From: an uncultured Pelagibacteraceae bacterium
GTDB taxonomy: Bacteria > Pseudomonadota > Alphaproteobacteria > Pelagibacterales > Pelagibacteraceae
DNA: 64,000 bases
NCBI GenBank assembly: GCA_902586125.1
Contig: CACIGI010000003.1
Coordinates: forward strand, 1-64,000
Direction of reading: 5' to 3'
The notes beneath the pieces are model-generated. The model worked only from the letters and a program-made list of their open reading frames with translations. It had not been told where the DNA came from and did no database searches. Positions 38,132 to 48,237 of the stretch are shown here, in pieces (within the stretch, counting starts at the first letter, position 1; every line of letters begins with the position of its first letter). The position numbers were made by a program, and so were the translations under genes.

Positions 38132-38920
38132 CTATTGTTTGACCCATCCTTGACCTTGTCTCCATTTTTCAAGGTTGATGTTCCCAAACCTTGTCCAATT
38201 TATTGCATATGTGTAAACTGGATTATTGGCGTCTTCCTCAGAAGGAGGTATTTCACAGACTGCTTCTGTCGTTCTTTTACAAAGAAATAAAACATTATCT
38301 GGCGCCTCTCCTAACATATTAACTTCGTTTTGATCACCCTCTTGTTGTCCCATTCCAGGATTACCTTCTTCTCCCGTTCCATCTCCACATTCATCTCCAC
38401 CCATACATCCACCAGCACTAAACCATCTTTCGTTTTTACTAAAACAAATCGCTCCAACATTACCTACCCAAGTTGTTGCAAGATTATCGATTTCAATTTG
38501 CCTAACTTCAATATTGTTTGCGCCTTGACTGGGGTCGTCATCCCAATAATTATTATCTGCAATATTACATCTATCTGGGGGTTCTGGGTTTCCTTCAGTA
38601 GCCGCCGGCCACCAACTACTATCACCATCATTTAACAAACTTCCTAATGTATCTGGTTTCATTCCTTTAGATGTTACTATCAAATTTCCTGCTGTTTCCT
38701 CTATATGAACCTGTACAAATGCATATTGACCTCTTTGAACTTGAGCATTAATCCCTTCCATCAAGGATTTAATTTTAACAACAGAGCTTCTAACTTCTCT
38801 CTCTACTCGCCATTTAGAAAATTCTGGGTAGCCTAATCCTGAAATTACTCCAATAATTACCAGGACAATAATTAATTCAAGTATATTGAAACCTTTAATT
38901 TTCTCGTCCTGCACTCGCAT
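38132..38920 (-). CDS. fimT: FimT/GspH-like minor pilin
   Basis: 262 aa; GFNILELIIVLVIIGVISGLGYPEFSKWRVEREV. Confidence 0.75.
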   Translation of the reverse strand: MRVQDEKIKGFNILELIIVLVIIGVISGLGYPEFSKWRVEREVRSSVVKIKSLMEGINAQVQRGQYAFVQVHIEETAGNLIVTSKGMKPDTLGSLLNDGDSSWWPAATEGNPEPPDRCNIADNNYWDDDPSQGANNIEVRQIEIDNLATTWVGNVGAICFSKNERWFSAGGCMGGDECGDGTGEEGNPGMGQQEGDQNEVNMLGEAPDNVLFLCKRTTEAVCEIPPSEEDANNPVYTYAINWTRFGNINLEKWRQGQGWVKQ

Positions 38921-39908
38921 CTATTTTTCCTGCTTTTACTAATTCTTCTAAAGATTTAGTCATAGTAATCATACCATCTTTTACAGCAGTTTGCATGATG
39001 CTTGGTATTTGATGAATTTTAGATTCCCTTATCAAGTTTTGAATTGGAGGTGTACACTTCATCACTTCGAAAGCACCACAACGGCCTTGACCATCTTTAG
39101 TTTTAAGAAGTCTTTGAGTTACTACCATTTTTAGAGAAGTAGAAATCTGTGCTCGGATCTGAGCTTGTTGTTCTGGTGGAAATACGTCAATTATTCTATT
39201 TATTGTGCTTGGTGCCCCACTTGTGTGCAAAGTTCCAAACACTAAGTGACCAGTTTCTGCAGCTGTTAATGCAAGTGAGACTGTTTCTAAATCTCTCATC
39301 TCTCCAACTAATATCACATCGGGGTCTTCTCGAAGAGCTGCTTTAAGGGCTGTTGCGAACGTTTGGGTTTGTTTTCCAACCTCTCTATGTGAGACAATAC
39401 TCTTTAAATCTTTGTGAATAAATTCCACTGGGTCTTCAACTGTTATGATGTTTGAGGTTCTTGTTTTATTTATTTCATTTACAATTGCAGCCAGAGTTGT
39501 GGACTTTCCTGATCCTGTCGGACCAGTTACCAAAACTAAACCTTTGTGCATATCAACAATATCATAGAGCACTTGGGGTAAATCAAATTGATCCATAGAG
39601 GGTATTACACTTTCAACTCTTCTTAAAACTGCAGCAGGTCCATGAATAGTTTTATAAAAATTCGCTCTAAACCTTAGTCCACTTAAAGTAACAGATGAGT
39701 CTAATTCATGAGTATCCTGAAATCTTTTCATTTCAATTTCATTGCAATTTGTTGATATTAAATCTTGCAGGTCTTGAGCTTTTACTACAACTTCTTGAAT
39801 TTTATGAATCTCTCCAGTTTGACGATAAGCTAATGGCCAGCCACTTCTAATATGAAAGTCTGAAATTTTTTTGTTATTTTTTGCTAATTCTTCTAATTTT
39901 TCAAACAT
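38895..39908 (-). CDS. pilT: Pilus retraction ATPase PilT
   Basis: 337 aa; GPTGSGKSTTLAAIV, REDPDVILVGEMRDLETV, TAAETGHLVFGTLHT. Confidence 0.93.
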   Translation of the reverse strand: MFEKLEELAKNNKKISDFHIRSGWPLAYRQTGEIHKIQEVVVKAQDLQDLISTNCNEIEMKRFQDTHELDSSVTLSGLRFRANFYKTIHGPAAVLRRVESVIPSMDQFDLPQVLYDIVDMHKGLVLVTGPTGSGKSTTLAAIVNEINKTRTSNIITVEDPVEFIHKDLKSIVSHREVGKQTQTFATALKAALREDPDVILVGEMRDLETVSLALTAAETGHLVFGTLHTSGAPSTINRIIDVFPPEQQAQIRAQISTSLKMVVTQRLLKTKDGQGRCGAFEVMKCTPPIQNLIRESKIHQIPSIMQTAVKDGMITMTKSLEELVKAGKIDASAGREN

Positions 39909-39980
39909 ACTAAATTTTATATATAATTTTAAAAAAAAACAATATCTAGTTATACGATAGCGACCAAAATAGGTAATTAT

Positions 39981-40322
39981 CTAGTATAGAAAGTAATATA
40001 ATATCCATACAATTAAGGAATATTCAAAAAAGTTTTTTGAAAAGATTAATTGTTTTTCGGTAAATTTTGAACTTAAAAATTTACTAAAGAACATAAATCC
40101 TAGGTGGACAATAAAGACTGACATAATAACACCAATTAAAGTAGGCTTTATAGAAAAATTTTTATATCCAAAATAAATTGCTGCTAAAAAAGTCAACCAG
40201 GAGACTTTTGAAATAAATATTTTAAAAATTAAACCTGTTTTTTTACTAAAAATCGATTGTGTTTTTATTAGAGAATAAGACCAAGTAAGACCAATTAAAA
40301 AACTTATATACTTTAAAATCAT
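39981..40322 (-). CDS. Hypothetical membrane protein
   Basis: 113 aa; multiple hydrophobic segments; overlaps msrB stop by 4 nt. Confidence 0.5.
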   Translation of the reverse strand: MILKYISFLIGLTWSYSLIKTQSIFSKKTGLIFKIFISKVSWLTFLAAIYFGYKNFSIKPTLIGVIMSVFIVHLGFMFFSKFLSSKFTEKQLIFSKNFFEYSLIVWILYYFLY

Positions 40323-40693
40323 CTCTTGTCTTTTTCATGAAAAACTAAACAAACTCCATTGTTGCAGTATCTTTTGCCTGTCGGTTGTGGACCATCATCA
40401 AAAATATGACCATGATGAGCATTACATTTTTTACAATGATACTCTGTTCTAGCATAACCTATTAGGTAATCAGTTTTAGTCTCAAAGACATCTGGTAAAG
40501 ATTGAAAAAATGAAGGCCAACCCGACCCACTTTCATATTTTGCTTTTGAATCAAATAATTTTATTCCACAATTAGCACAATGATAACTCCCCTCTCGCTT
40601 CTCATTATTCAATTCACTACTACCAGCACGCTCTGTGCCATCCTCAAACATTATTAATTTTTGTTCAGCAGTAAGATTAGGATTCTTTATCAT
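40319..40693 (-). CDS. msrB: Peptide-methionine (R)-S-oxide reductase
   Basis: 124 aa; CANCGIKLFDS, SGSGWPSFFQ, RTEYHCKKCNAHHGHIFDDGP. Confidence 0.95.
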   Translation of the reverse strand: MIKNPNLTAEQKLIMFEDGTERAGSSELNNEKREGSYHCANCGIKLFDSKAKYESGSGWPSFFQSLPDVFETKTDYLIGYARTEYHCKKCNAHHGHIFDDGPQPTGKRYCNNGVCLVFHEKDKR

Positions 40694-41586
40694 TTTAGAA
40701 GTTTAGCACAAGATTGATGTAAAATAGAATGTAATTCAACAAGTTTATCAAAATCTTTATTGTAACCACCACCTAGAACACCACACAAAGGTATACCTTG
40801 TGAAAAAAAATTTTGAGTTACCATTTCATCTCTTTTTTTAATTCCCTCATCTGAAATTTTTAATTTACCTAATCGGTCATTGTGATGGATATCAACTCCG
40901 GCAACATAAAAAACAAAATCAAAATTTTCTTCGTTAAATTGATTTAAATAAAAATCAAGTATCTTTATATATTGATCATCCTTCATATTATCATCAAGCT
41001 CAACATCAAGATCACTGATTGATTTTTTTGCTGGATAATTTGATTTTGAATGCATACTAAATGTAAATACATTTTTGTTATTTGCAAAAATATCTGCATT
41101 ACCATTTCCTTGATGGACATCTAAATCAACAATTAAAATTCTACCAGCTAAACCACGATCCAATAAGTATTGAGCCGCAACCGCCACATCATTGAATACA
41201 CAATAACCTGCACCCCCATCAAAATTAGCGTGATGACTGCCACCTGCAGTATTACATGCAACACCATTTTTTATTGCAAGCTTTGTGGCTAAAACTGTTC
41301 CACCAGTTGCAACTAATGACCTTTGAATAACACTATCAACTAATGGAAATCCAATTTTCTTAATTGTATTTTGATCTAATGTTTTATTTTTAACGTCCTT
41401 AATGTATTTTTCTGAATGAACTCTTTTTAAAGTATCCTCAGAGCATGCATAAGGTTTATGAAATTTTCTAATTATCTTTTTATCAATTAAATATTTTGCA
41501 AGTTCTCCAAATTTATTTATAGGGAATTTATGATCATCACCGATTTTTGCAAAATAATCCTCATGATTAACGACTGATAAATCCAT
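40690..41586 (-). CDS. Histone deacetylase / acetylpolyamine amidohydrolase family protein
   Basis: 298 aa; GGSHHANFDGGAGYCVFNDVAVAA, ILIVDLDVHQGNGNADIF. Confidence 0.92.
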   Translation of the reverse strand: MDLSVVNHEDYFAKIGDDHKFPINKFGELAKYLIDKKIIRKFHKPYACSEDTLKRVHSEKYIKDVKNKTLDQNTIKKIGFPLVDSVIQRSLVATGGTVLATKLAIKNGVACNTAGGSHHANFDGGAGYCVFNDVAVAAQYLLDRGLAGRILIVDLDVHQGNGNADIFANNKNVFTFSMHSKSNYPAKKSISDLDVELDDNMKDDQYIKILDFYLNQFNEENFDFVFYVAGVDIHHNDRLGKLKISDEGIKKRDEMVTQNFFSQGIPLCGVLGGGYNKDFDKLVELHSILHQSCAKLLK

Positions 41587-41588
41587 AA

Positions 41589-42539
41589 TTATTCGATTAC
41601 GCGAATTGGCTTACCGCCTACACAGGCTTCCAGTGACTCAATCATTTGATTATAATAGACATTATAATTTTCTGCAGTCACATATCCTAAGTGAGGTGTT
41701 AACAAAGCATTAGGTAAAAATCTTAGTTTATTATTCTCTGGTAAAGGTTCTTTCTCATAAACATCAAGTCCTGCACCTGCAATTACATTTGTAGATAAAG
41801 CAATGATCAAATCGTCTTCATTAATTATTGGACCTCTTGAGGTGTTGATCAAAAAAGCAGTTTTTTTCATTTTATCTAGTTCTTTCAAAGTAATACAATC
41901 TTTATATCTTTTACCGCCTTGAACATGAATTGATAAGAAATCAGAATTTTTAATTAAATCTTCCTTAGTGCAAGGCAAAACATCAAGCTCTTTACATTTA
42001 TCAAGATTGAGATTTTCACTCCAAGCCATCACCTCCATACCAAAAGCTTTCCCTATTTTTGCAACTTGAGAACCTACTTTTCCAAGACCAATTAATCCTA
42101 GTATTTTTCCCTTAAGCTCAACACCAACTGTGGTCTGCCAATAACCTTGGTACATATTATCAATTTCCTCTTTAATGTTTCTAGCTAAACCAAGAATTAA
42201 TGTCCAAGTTAACTCTGGAGTTGGGTTTAAATTACTTTCAGTTCCACTAACTATAATCTTTCTATTTTTTGTAGCATCCAAGTCTATTGATTTGTTTCTC
42301 AAGCCACTGGTGATTATAAATTTCAGCTTAGACAAATTTTCTATAATATTTTTTGTAATAGGGGTTCGTTCTCTCATGACTAATAATGCCTCAAAATCAG
42401 CTAATTTGTCTATGACATCAGCCTCATCTTCAAATGGCTCACTAAAAATTTTTATCTCATATTTTCCTGCAAGTTTTTCAAGATCTAAAAATTGTTGAGA
42501 AACATTTTGATAATCATCTAATATTGCAACCTTAAGCAT
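41589..42539 (-). CDS. D-isomer-specific 2-hydroxyacid dehydrogenase
   Basis: 316 aa; GLIGLGKVGSQVAKIGKAFGM, LINTSRGPIINEDDLI, AGAGLDVYEKEPLP. Confidence 0.92.
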   Translation of the reverse strand: MLKVAILDDYQNVSQQFLDLEKLAGKYEIKIFSEPFEDEADVIDKLADFEALLVMRERTPITKNIIENLSKLKFIITSGLRNKSIDLDATKNRKIIVSGTESNLNPTPELTWTLILGLARNIKEEIDNMYQGYWQTTVGVELKGKILGLIGLGKVGSQVAKIGKAFGMEVMAWSENLNLDKCKELDVLPCTKEDLIKNSDFLSIHVQGGKRYKDCITLKELDKMKKTAFLINTSRGPIINEDDLIIALSTNVIAGAGLDVYEKEPLPENNKLRFLPNALLTPHLGYVTAENYNVYYNQMIESLEACVGGKPIRVIE

Positions 42540-43425
42540 TTTTAATCTCCTTATTGGATAAAAATAAACCTAATATAATTAAAATTGCTCCAATCAAGTG
42601 AAAAAATTGGAATTGTTCATTATAAAAGAATATCGCCATCAAAGTGCTAAATAATGGTATTAAAGATAAAAATATTCCAGCTCGATTTGCCCCAATGATT
42701 GAAACAGCGCCAGCCCAACAATAGTAAGAGCCAATACTTGGAAATATTGCAACATAAGCTAAAATATAAAAAAAATTACTACTCATCTCAATAATTTTGC
42801 CTTGTGTCATATCTAAAATAAATAGAGGTAAAAGAAAAATTAATCCAAATGTGCAAATTATATGGACAAGAGCAAGTAAAGATACTTCAAAGGTTCTTTT
42901 TCTCAAATATGCAGAATATATTCCCCAAGCAATGATTGCTCCTACCATAAATAAATCGCCTTTGTTAAAATTTAAGGTAAGTAAAATATTTAGATCAAGT
43001 TTAGTAATAATAGCTAAAATTCCTAAAACTGAAATGACTAATCCAGATATTTGAAAAATATTTGTTTTTTCAATTTTTAATAAAAAACAAACTAAAATTA
43101 TTGTTACAGGTATTGCGGTATTAAAAAGTGATGCATTAATTACTTGAGTGTAATTTAAAGCGTTATAAGTAAAAGAAGTAAATATACATACACTAGTAGA
43201 ACCTAGAATAAGAAATAATAATAAATTTTCTTTAATTTGATATTTTAATTTTAATATCTCTTTATAGGTGAAGGGAAGTAATATTATCCATACTAAGCAC
43301 CACCTTAAAAATGCGAGTGAGTTGGGAGGTATATTTTCTAAATAAGCAAGCTTTGCTAATGTAAAGTTTCCTGCCCAAAATAATGTTGCACATACTAGCA
43401 TTATGTATGCCTTAGTATTTTGCAT
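42532..43425 (-). CDS. EamA/DMT-family transporter
   Basis: 297 aa; ten predicted TM segments, DMT duplicated fold. Confidence 0.85.
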   Translation of the reverse strand: MQNTKAYIMLVCATLFWAGNFTLAKLAYLENIPPNSLAFLRWCLVWIILLPFTYKEILKLKYQIKENLLLFLILGSTSVCIFTSFTYNALNYTQVINASLFNTAIPVTIILVCFLLKIEKTNIFQISGLVISVLGILAIITKLDLNILLTLNFNKGDLFMVGAIIAWGIYSAYLRKRTFEVSLLALVHIICTFGLIFLLPLFILDMTQGKIIEMSSNFFYILAYVAIFPSIGSYYCWAGAVSIIGANRAGIFLSLIPLFSTLMAIFFYNEQFQFFHLIGAILIILGLFLSNKEIKNA

Positions 43426-43429
43426 TTGA

Positions 43430-44671
43430 TTAACTAAATCTTACTGAGCTATAAGGATCTAAATTAAGATTTGTGTTTTCTTTAGCTATCATTCCAGAAA
43501 CAATCTTTCCAGAAATTGGACCTAATGTCCATCCTAAATGATGATGACCAAAACAATAAAATACATTTTTATAATTCTTTGATGGCCCCATCACAGGTAA
43601 AAAATCAGGAAGTGTAGGTCTAAAACCTAACCATTCATCTTCATGTTCTGGGAGATCACCTAACATATACTTAGCATTACTAATTAAATTTTTAATTCTA
43701 GATTTTGAGAGTGGATTATCTAATCCACCAAACTCTACAGTACCAACTACTCTTAATCCTTGTTCCATAGGGGTAATACCAAATCCTCTATTAGAAAAAA
43801 TAACAGGTCTACTTAAAAGATGATCACAATCTTTAAAATGAACATGGTAACCTCTTTCAGTATCAAGCGGAATTCGCTCACCTAAATTATCTGTTAATTT
43901 TTTTGAGAAAGCTCCACAAGCAATGACAATCTTATCAAAAATATATCTTTCGCCATCAGTTACAAAAACTGGTTTTTCTGTATCAAATTCAATATCATTA
44001 ATATTTTTCTTTTCAAACTTTCCACCTTTTTTTAAAAATAATTCAAATAATTTAAGTAAGATTTTTTTGGGGTTACGAGCATGCCTTGCGTAAGGGTAAT
44101 AAACTCCCGCATGGTAGAAAGGTTTTATATTTGGTTCCAGATCATGGATTTCAGATTTATTTAATAGTTGTTGTTTTACTCCAAGTTCATCTCTTACATT
44201 AATTTCTAATTCTCTACTCTTTAAATCTTTATCATTCCAAATGTAGAGAATACCTTTATTTTCGACAAGACCATCTAAATTAATTTCATCAAAAAGCTCA
44301 TCATATGCAGGTAATGCTAAATCTAAAATTTGATGCATATTTCTAGCGGTATGCATCATTTTATTTTTAGTTGTATTCAAAATAAATTTGAAAAACCAGG
44401 GTAACATTTTTGGCACATAGTTCCATTTTAGAGCTAGTGGGCCTGTTGAACTCAATAACATCGCAGGCACATCTGCAAGAACATCAGTTCTATTCAATGA
44501 TAATGAAGCGTAAGGGGAAAAGTGACCTGCATTTCCGTATGATGCTGCTGGGCTGCCAGGATTATCTCTATCAAAAATAGTAACCCTAAAACCTTTTTTT
44601 TGAAGAAATAAAGCATTGGATACTCCTTGAATACCTGAGCCAACTATTCCGACATGCAAATTTTTACTCAT
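43430..44671 (-). CDS. FAD-dependent D-amino acid dehydrogenase-like oxidoreductase (DadA family)
   Basis: 413 aa; VGIVGSGIQGVSNALFLQKKGFRVTIFDRDNPG, C-terminal GFRPTLPDFLPVMGPSKNYKNVFYCFGHHHLGWTLGPISG. Confidence 0.85.
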   Translation of the reverse strand: MSKNLHVGIVGSGIQGVSNALFLQKKGFRVTIFDRDNPGSPAASYGNAGHFSPYASLSLNRTDVLADVPAMLLSSTGPLALKWNYVPKMLPWFFKFILNTTKNKMMHTARNMHQILDLALPAYDELFDEINLDGLVENKGILYIWNDKDLKSRELEINVRDELGVKQQLLNKSEIHDLEPNIKPFYHAGVYYPYARHARNPKKILLKLFELFLKKGGKFEKKNINDIEFDTEKPVFVTDGERYIFDKIVIACGAFSKKLTDNLGERIPLDTERGYHVHFKDCDHLLSRPVIFSNRGFGITPMEQGLRVVGTVEFGGLDNPLSKSRIKNLISNAKYMLGDLPEHEDEWLGFRPTLPDFLPVMGPSKNYKNVFYCFGHHHLGWTLGPISGKIVSGMIAKENTNLNLDPYSSVRFS

Positions 44672-44720
44672 AAAAATATATACAATCTATCTGTCAAATA
44701 AGTTAAGCGACAAATTATAC

Positions 44721-45848
44721 TTAGGCAATCATTTGTTGATTGTGAACTCTAGCGCTCATGACAATTCCAAAACCAATCATAGTTGCTAACATTGAAGATC
44801 CGCCATAAGACATAATTGGTAAAGGAGAGCCAACTATAGGTAGTAAACCTAAAACCATACTCATATTTATGGTAATAAACACAAAGATTGCTGCACCAAA
44901 GCTATAACAGAAAATCTTTGCAAAATAACTTCTTGAACTAGCTCCGATTGCGACAATTCGATAAATAATAATCGCATAAATTACTAAAAGTATTGCAGAG
45001 CCAATAAATCCAAATTCTTCGGAAAAAAGTGTGAAAATAAAATCTGTATGTTTTTCGGGTAAAAATTCAAGATAACTTTGAGTTCCTTTTAAAAAACCTT
45101 TACCAAATATACCTCCAGATCCAACAGCTATTTTAGATTGAATAATTTGGTAACCAGCACCCAGAGGATCCTTGTCAGGATTTAGAAATGTTAACACTCT
45201 TAATTTTTGATAGGGTTTCAGGAAAGCTATGACAAAAGGTAAGGAAATTATAAATCCCAAAATAGTATAAATGAAATACTTATAATTTATTCCAGCAAAC
45301 CATAATACAGCAATGCCACTGATGGCAATTAAGACAGCTGTTCCAAGATCAGGTTGTACAATCACTAATCCCATTGGTAACAAAATAATTATCAAAGAAG
45401 TCAGAATTGTATAAATTGAATTAACATTTTCTAACTTCATTCGATGAAAAAATTTAGCCAAACAAACAATGATAAATATTTTCATTAATTCTGAGGGCTG
45501 TAAATTTATAAAGTATAAATTAATCCATCTTTGAGACCCTGATGAGGTAATTCCAAATAAATAGGTCCCAACCAATAAACCTATAACTACAACATAAACC
45601 AAATAACCAATTGAAAACCAGTATTTGATATTGATAAATGACATTACTAGCATCATCAAAGTAAAAACTGCTAATTTAATAAAATGACTTTTAGTGTGAA
45701 ACTTAACTTCCCCGCCGTCTGTAGAATACATGGTTGCTAAACTAATAAAACCAAGTATCAATATACAAACCAACAATATATAATCAAAGTTTCTAAACTT
45801 TTGAAAAAAACCCAGTCTATTTGTTGTTAATCTTGTATGTTGATACAT
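44721..45848 (-). CDS. rodA: Rod-shape-determining SEDS protein RodA
   Basis: 375 aa; QPDLGTAVLIAISG, PEKHTDFIFTLFSEEFGFIGS, LPIMSYGGSSMLA. Confidence 0.95.
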   Translation of the reverse strand: MYQHTRLTTNRLGFFQKFRNFDYILLVCILILGFISLATMYSTDGGEVKFHTKSHFIKLAVFTLMMLVMSFINIKYWFSIGYLVYVVVIGLLVGTYLFGITSSGSQRWINLYFINLQPSELMKIFIIVCLAKFFHRMKLENVNSIYTILTSLIIILLPMGLVIVQPDLGTAVLIAISGIAVLWFAGINYKYFIYTILGFIISLPFVIAFLKPYQKLRVLTFLNPDKDPLGAGYQIIQSKIAVGSGGIFGKGFLKGTQSYLEFLPEKHTDFIFTLFSEEFGFIGSAILLVIYAIIIYRIVAIGASSRSYFAKIFCYSFGAAIFVFITINMSMVLGLLPIVGSPLPIMSYGGSSMLATMIGFGIVMSARVHNQQMIA

Positions 45849-47723
45849 CTATATCTCCAAATAATTTTTATTTCTCAATGAATCTCTCATCTTATGTCGA
45901 TCGATTATTAGTTTAAATAGTTTAGTTGCCATTGGAGCGGCTGTTGTGCTTCCATTTCCTCCGTGTTCTACAATTATGCTTAATGCGTATCGAGGATTTT
46001 TATATGGCCCAAAAGCTACATATAAAGCATGATCTCTTTGCTCATATGGTATCTGGAATGTTTTAAGATCAAGCTCTCTTTCTTCTTCCGTAATTTTTTT
46101 AACTTGTGCTGTTCCAGTTTTGCCTGCAAACTGATATTTTGGATTGTCAATTCTCGAACGGTAAGATGTACCCATCACTTCATTTGTCGAGCTAAAAATA
46201 GCGTCTTGAACAATCTTGATATTTTTTGAATTTTTATAAAGTGGTGTAAATTTATCAATTAGCTGATCATTGACTTTATCATCGAGTACAAGATGAGGGT
46301 AAATTTTGTGACCTCCATTTGCAATTTGAGCTGTCATCAAACATAATTGAATTGGAGTAGTTTGAATATAGCCTTGTCCAATTCCTGTTATTATTGTTTC
46401 ACCTAATAGCCATCCTTTGCCAAGAGCATTTTTTTTCCATTGTGTGTTGGGAATTAAACCTTTTTTTTCAATATCAAATAGATCACCAAAAACTTTTTCT
46501 CCAAGACCAAATTTTTTTGCAGTCTCACTTAATTTATCAACTCCAAGTTTACGAGCAACCTCATAAAAATAAGTGTCACAAGATTGCTTCATCGCATTTC
46601 TCAAATTCATATAGCCATGACCTTTTTTCTTCCAACAATGATAAGTTTGACCATACATTTCCGTTTTACCAGTGCATTGAACTGTAAAATTAGTATTAAC
46701 AATTCCGTTTTCTAACGCAGATAAAGCAACTATTGGTTTAATCGTTGAACCTGGAGAGTAATTACCTTGTAAAGTTTTATTAACTAATGGTTTCATTGGA
46801 TCATTTCGAATTAATTCCCAATCATCTTGACTAATGCCAAAAACAAACAAATTTGGATCAAATGATGGTGATGAATGCATTGCAATTACTGCGCCAGTGT
46901 AAATATCCATTACACAGATAGATCCTGCTTTATCTTTCAGCAACTCATTTGCTAATTTTTGAACTTCGGTATCTATGGTCAGTCTTAAAGTTTTACCTTT
47001 TTGACCTTTTTGAAATTCCAACTGACTAATTCTTCTACCATAGGCATTGACTTCATATCTTTCTATATCATTAGTCCCTATTAATTTTTCCTCAAATGTT
47101 TTTTCTAAACCTACTTTTCCAACTTTTAAACCTGGAACAAAATTCTTTTTTATAGCTTGGGTAGTTTCAATATCGTCTTGGTTTGCCTGACTGACATAGC
47201 CTATTAAATGAGTAAAGTTTTCTTTAAAAGGATAGTTCCTTGAAATCGATATAACAGGTTTAACACCATTTAAATCATATAAATGGTTATTAATCTTCGA
47301 AAATTTTTGCCAACTTAAATTGTCAGAAACAATTAAAGTTTCCCATGGTTTTATTTCATTTTTCTTTTTTAATACTTTTTTAAATTCTATATCTGACAAT
47401 TCTAGTAAGTCTTTTAATCGATAAATAACATACCTAAAATCCTCAACTTGTTCTGGTATCACATGGAGTTGATAAGCTTCAAAATTGCCTGCAATGACAT
47501 TACCAAAATAATCATGAAATTCTCCCCTGACAGGAGCTAACTTCCATTCTCTAATTCTATTTTTATCCGAAAGAGTTAAATATTTTTTGTTTTCCTTAAC
47601 TTGTAAGAAAAATAATCTACTTACAATTCCAATCATTATAAAAAATTTCAAAGAGCCTGTAATGAACATTCTTCTATTAATAGAATTAAGTTTTTTTACA
47701 TTATCACTTGAAGAGTTAATCAT
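45849..47723 (-). CDS. mrdA: Penicillin-binding protein 2
   Basis: 624 aa; NYSPGSTIKP (SxxK), FAGKTGTAQV (KTG). Confidence 0.95.
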   Translation of the reverse strand: MINSSSDNVKKLNSINRRMFITGSLKFFIMIGIVSRLFFLQVKENKKYLTLSDKNRIREWKLAPVRGEFHDYFGNVIAGNFEAYQLHVIPEQVEDFRYVIYRLKDLLELSDIEFKKVLKKKNEIKPWETLIVSDNLSWQKFSKINNHLYDLNGVKPVISISRNYPFKENFTHLIGYVSQANQDDIETTQAIKKNFVPGLKVGKVGLEKTFEEKLIGTNDIERYEVNAYGRRISQLEFQKGQKGKTLRLTIDTEVQKLANELLKDKAGSICVMDIYTGAVIAMHSSPSFDPNLFVFGISQDDWELIRNDPMKPLVNKTLQGNYSPGSTIKPIVALSALENGIVNTNFTVQCTGKTEMYGQTYHCWKKKGHGYMNLRNAMKQSCDTYFYEVARKLGVDKLSETAKKFGLGEKVFGDLFDIEKKGLIPNTQWKKNALGKGWLLGETIITGIGQGYIQTTPIQLCLMTAQIANGGHKIYPHLVLDDKVNDQLIDKFTPLYKNSKNIKIVQDAIFSSTNEVMGTSYRSRIDNPKYQFAGKTGTAQVKKITEEERELDLKTFQIPYEQRDHALYVAFGPYKNPRYALSIIVEHGGNGSTTAAPMATKLFKLIIDRHKMRDSLRNKNYLEI

Positions 47724-48237
47724 TTATACCTTTCATATAATATTTGAATAATGATAAGAAAACTATGTATAATAAAAATGTACAAGTCGTGTTGATCAAA
47801 TAACTTATTAAAACCAAATCATAAGAAAAAAATAGTGTTAAAACTGAGTAATTTAATGAGTTAATCAGACTAATGATAAATAAAAAATAGAACCAATCTT
47901 TCATAGGACTTGGTCTAATTGTGATATTTCTTATATATGCTGTAGCAATACAAATTAAAGTATAGGATAAACTACTAATTCCCAAAGGTAAGCCTACAAC
48001 AGTATCATTCAGCAAGCCCGCAATAAATACAAAAAGATAATCAAAATGTTTAAAATCCTTTAAGGTAAAGAAAAAGATTAGAATAAATGGAAAATTGAAA
48101 GAAAAATATTCAAGTTGTAGATAATTAAAATCAAATTCATTAAGTACTGAAACAAATAATAAAATTATTGGTAACCAAGTATACAATTTAGATAATGTTC
48201 CTTTTGTTTTTAAATTAGCCACCAGTTCTACCTCCAT
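47716..48237 (-). CDS. mreD: Rod shape-determining protein MreD
   Basis: 173 aa; multi-TM, position between mreC and mrdA. Confidence 0.8.
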   Translation of the reverse strand: MEVELVANLKTKGTLSKLYTWLPIILLFVSVLNEFDFNYLQLEYFSFNFPFILIFFFTLKDFKHFDYLFVFIAGLLNDTVVGLPLGISSLSYTLICIATAYIRNITIRPSPMKDWFYFLFIISLINSLNYSVLTLFFSYDLVLISYLINTTCTFLLYIVFLSLFKYYMKGIND

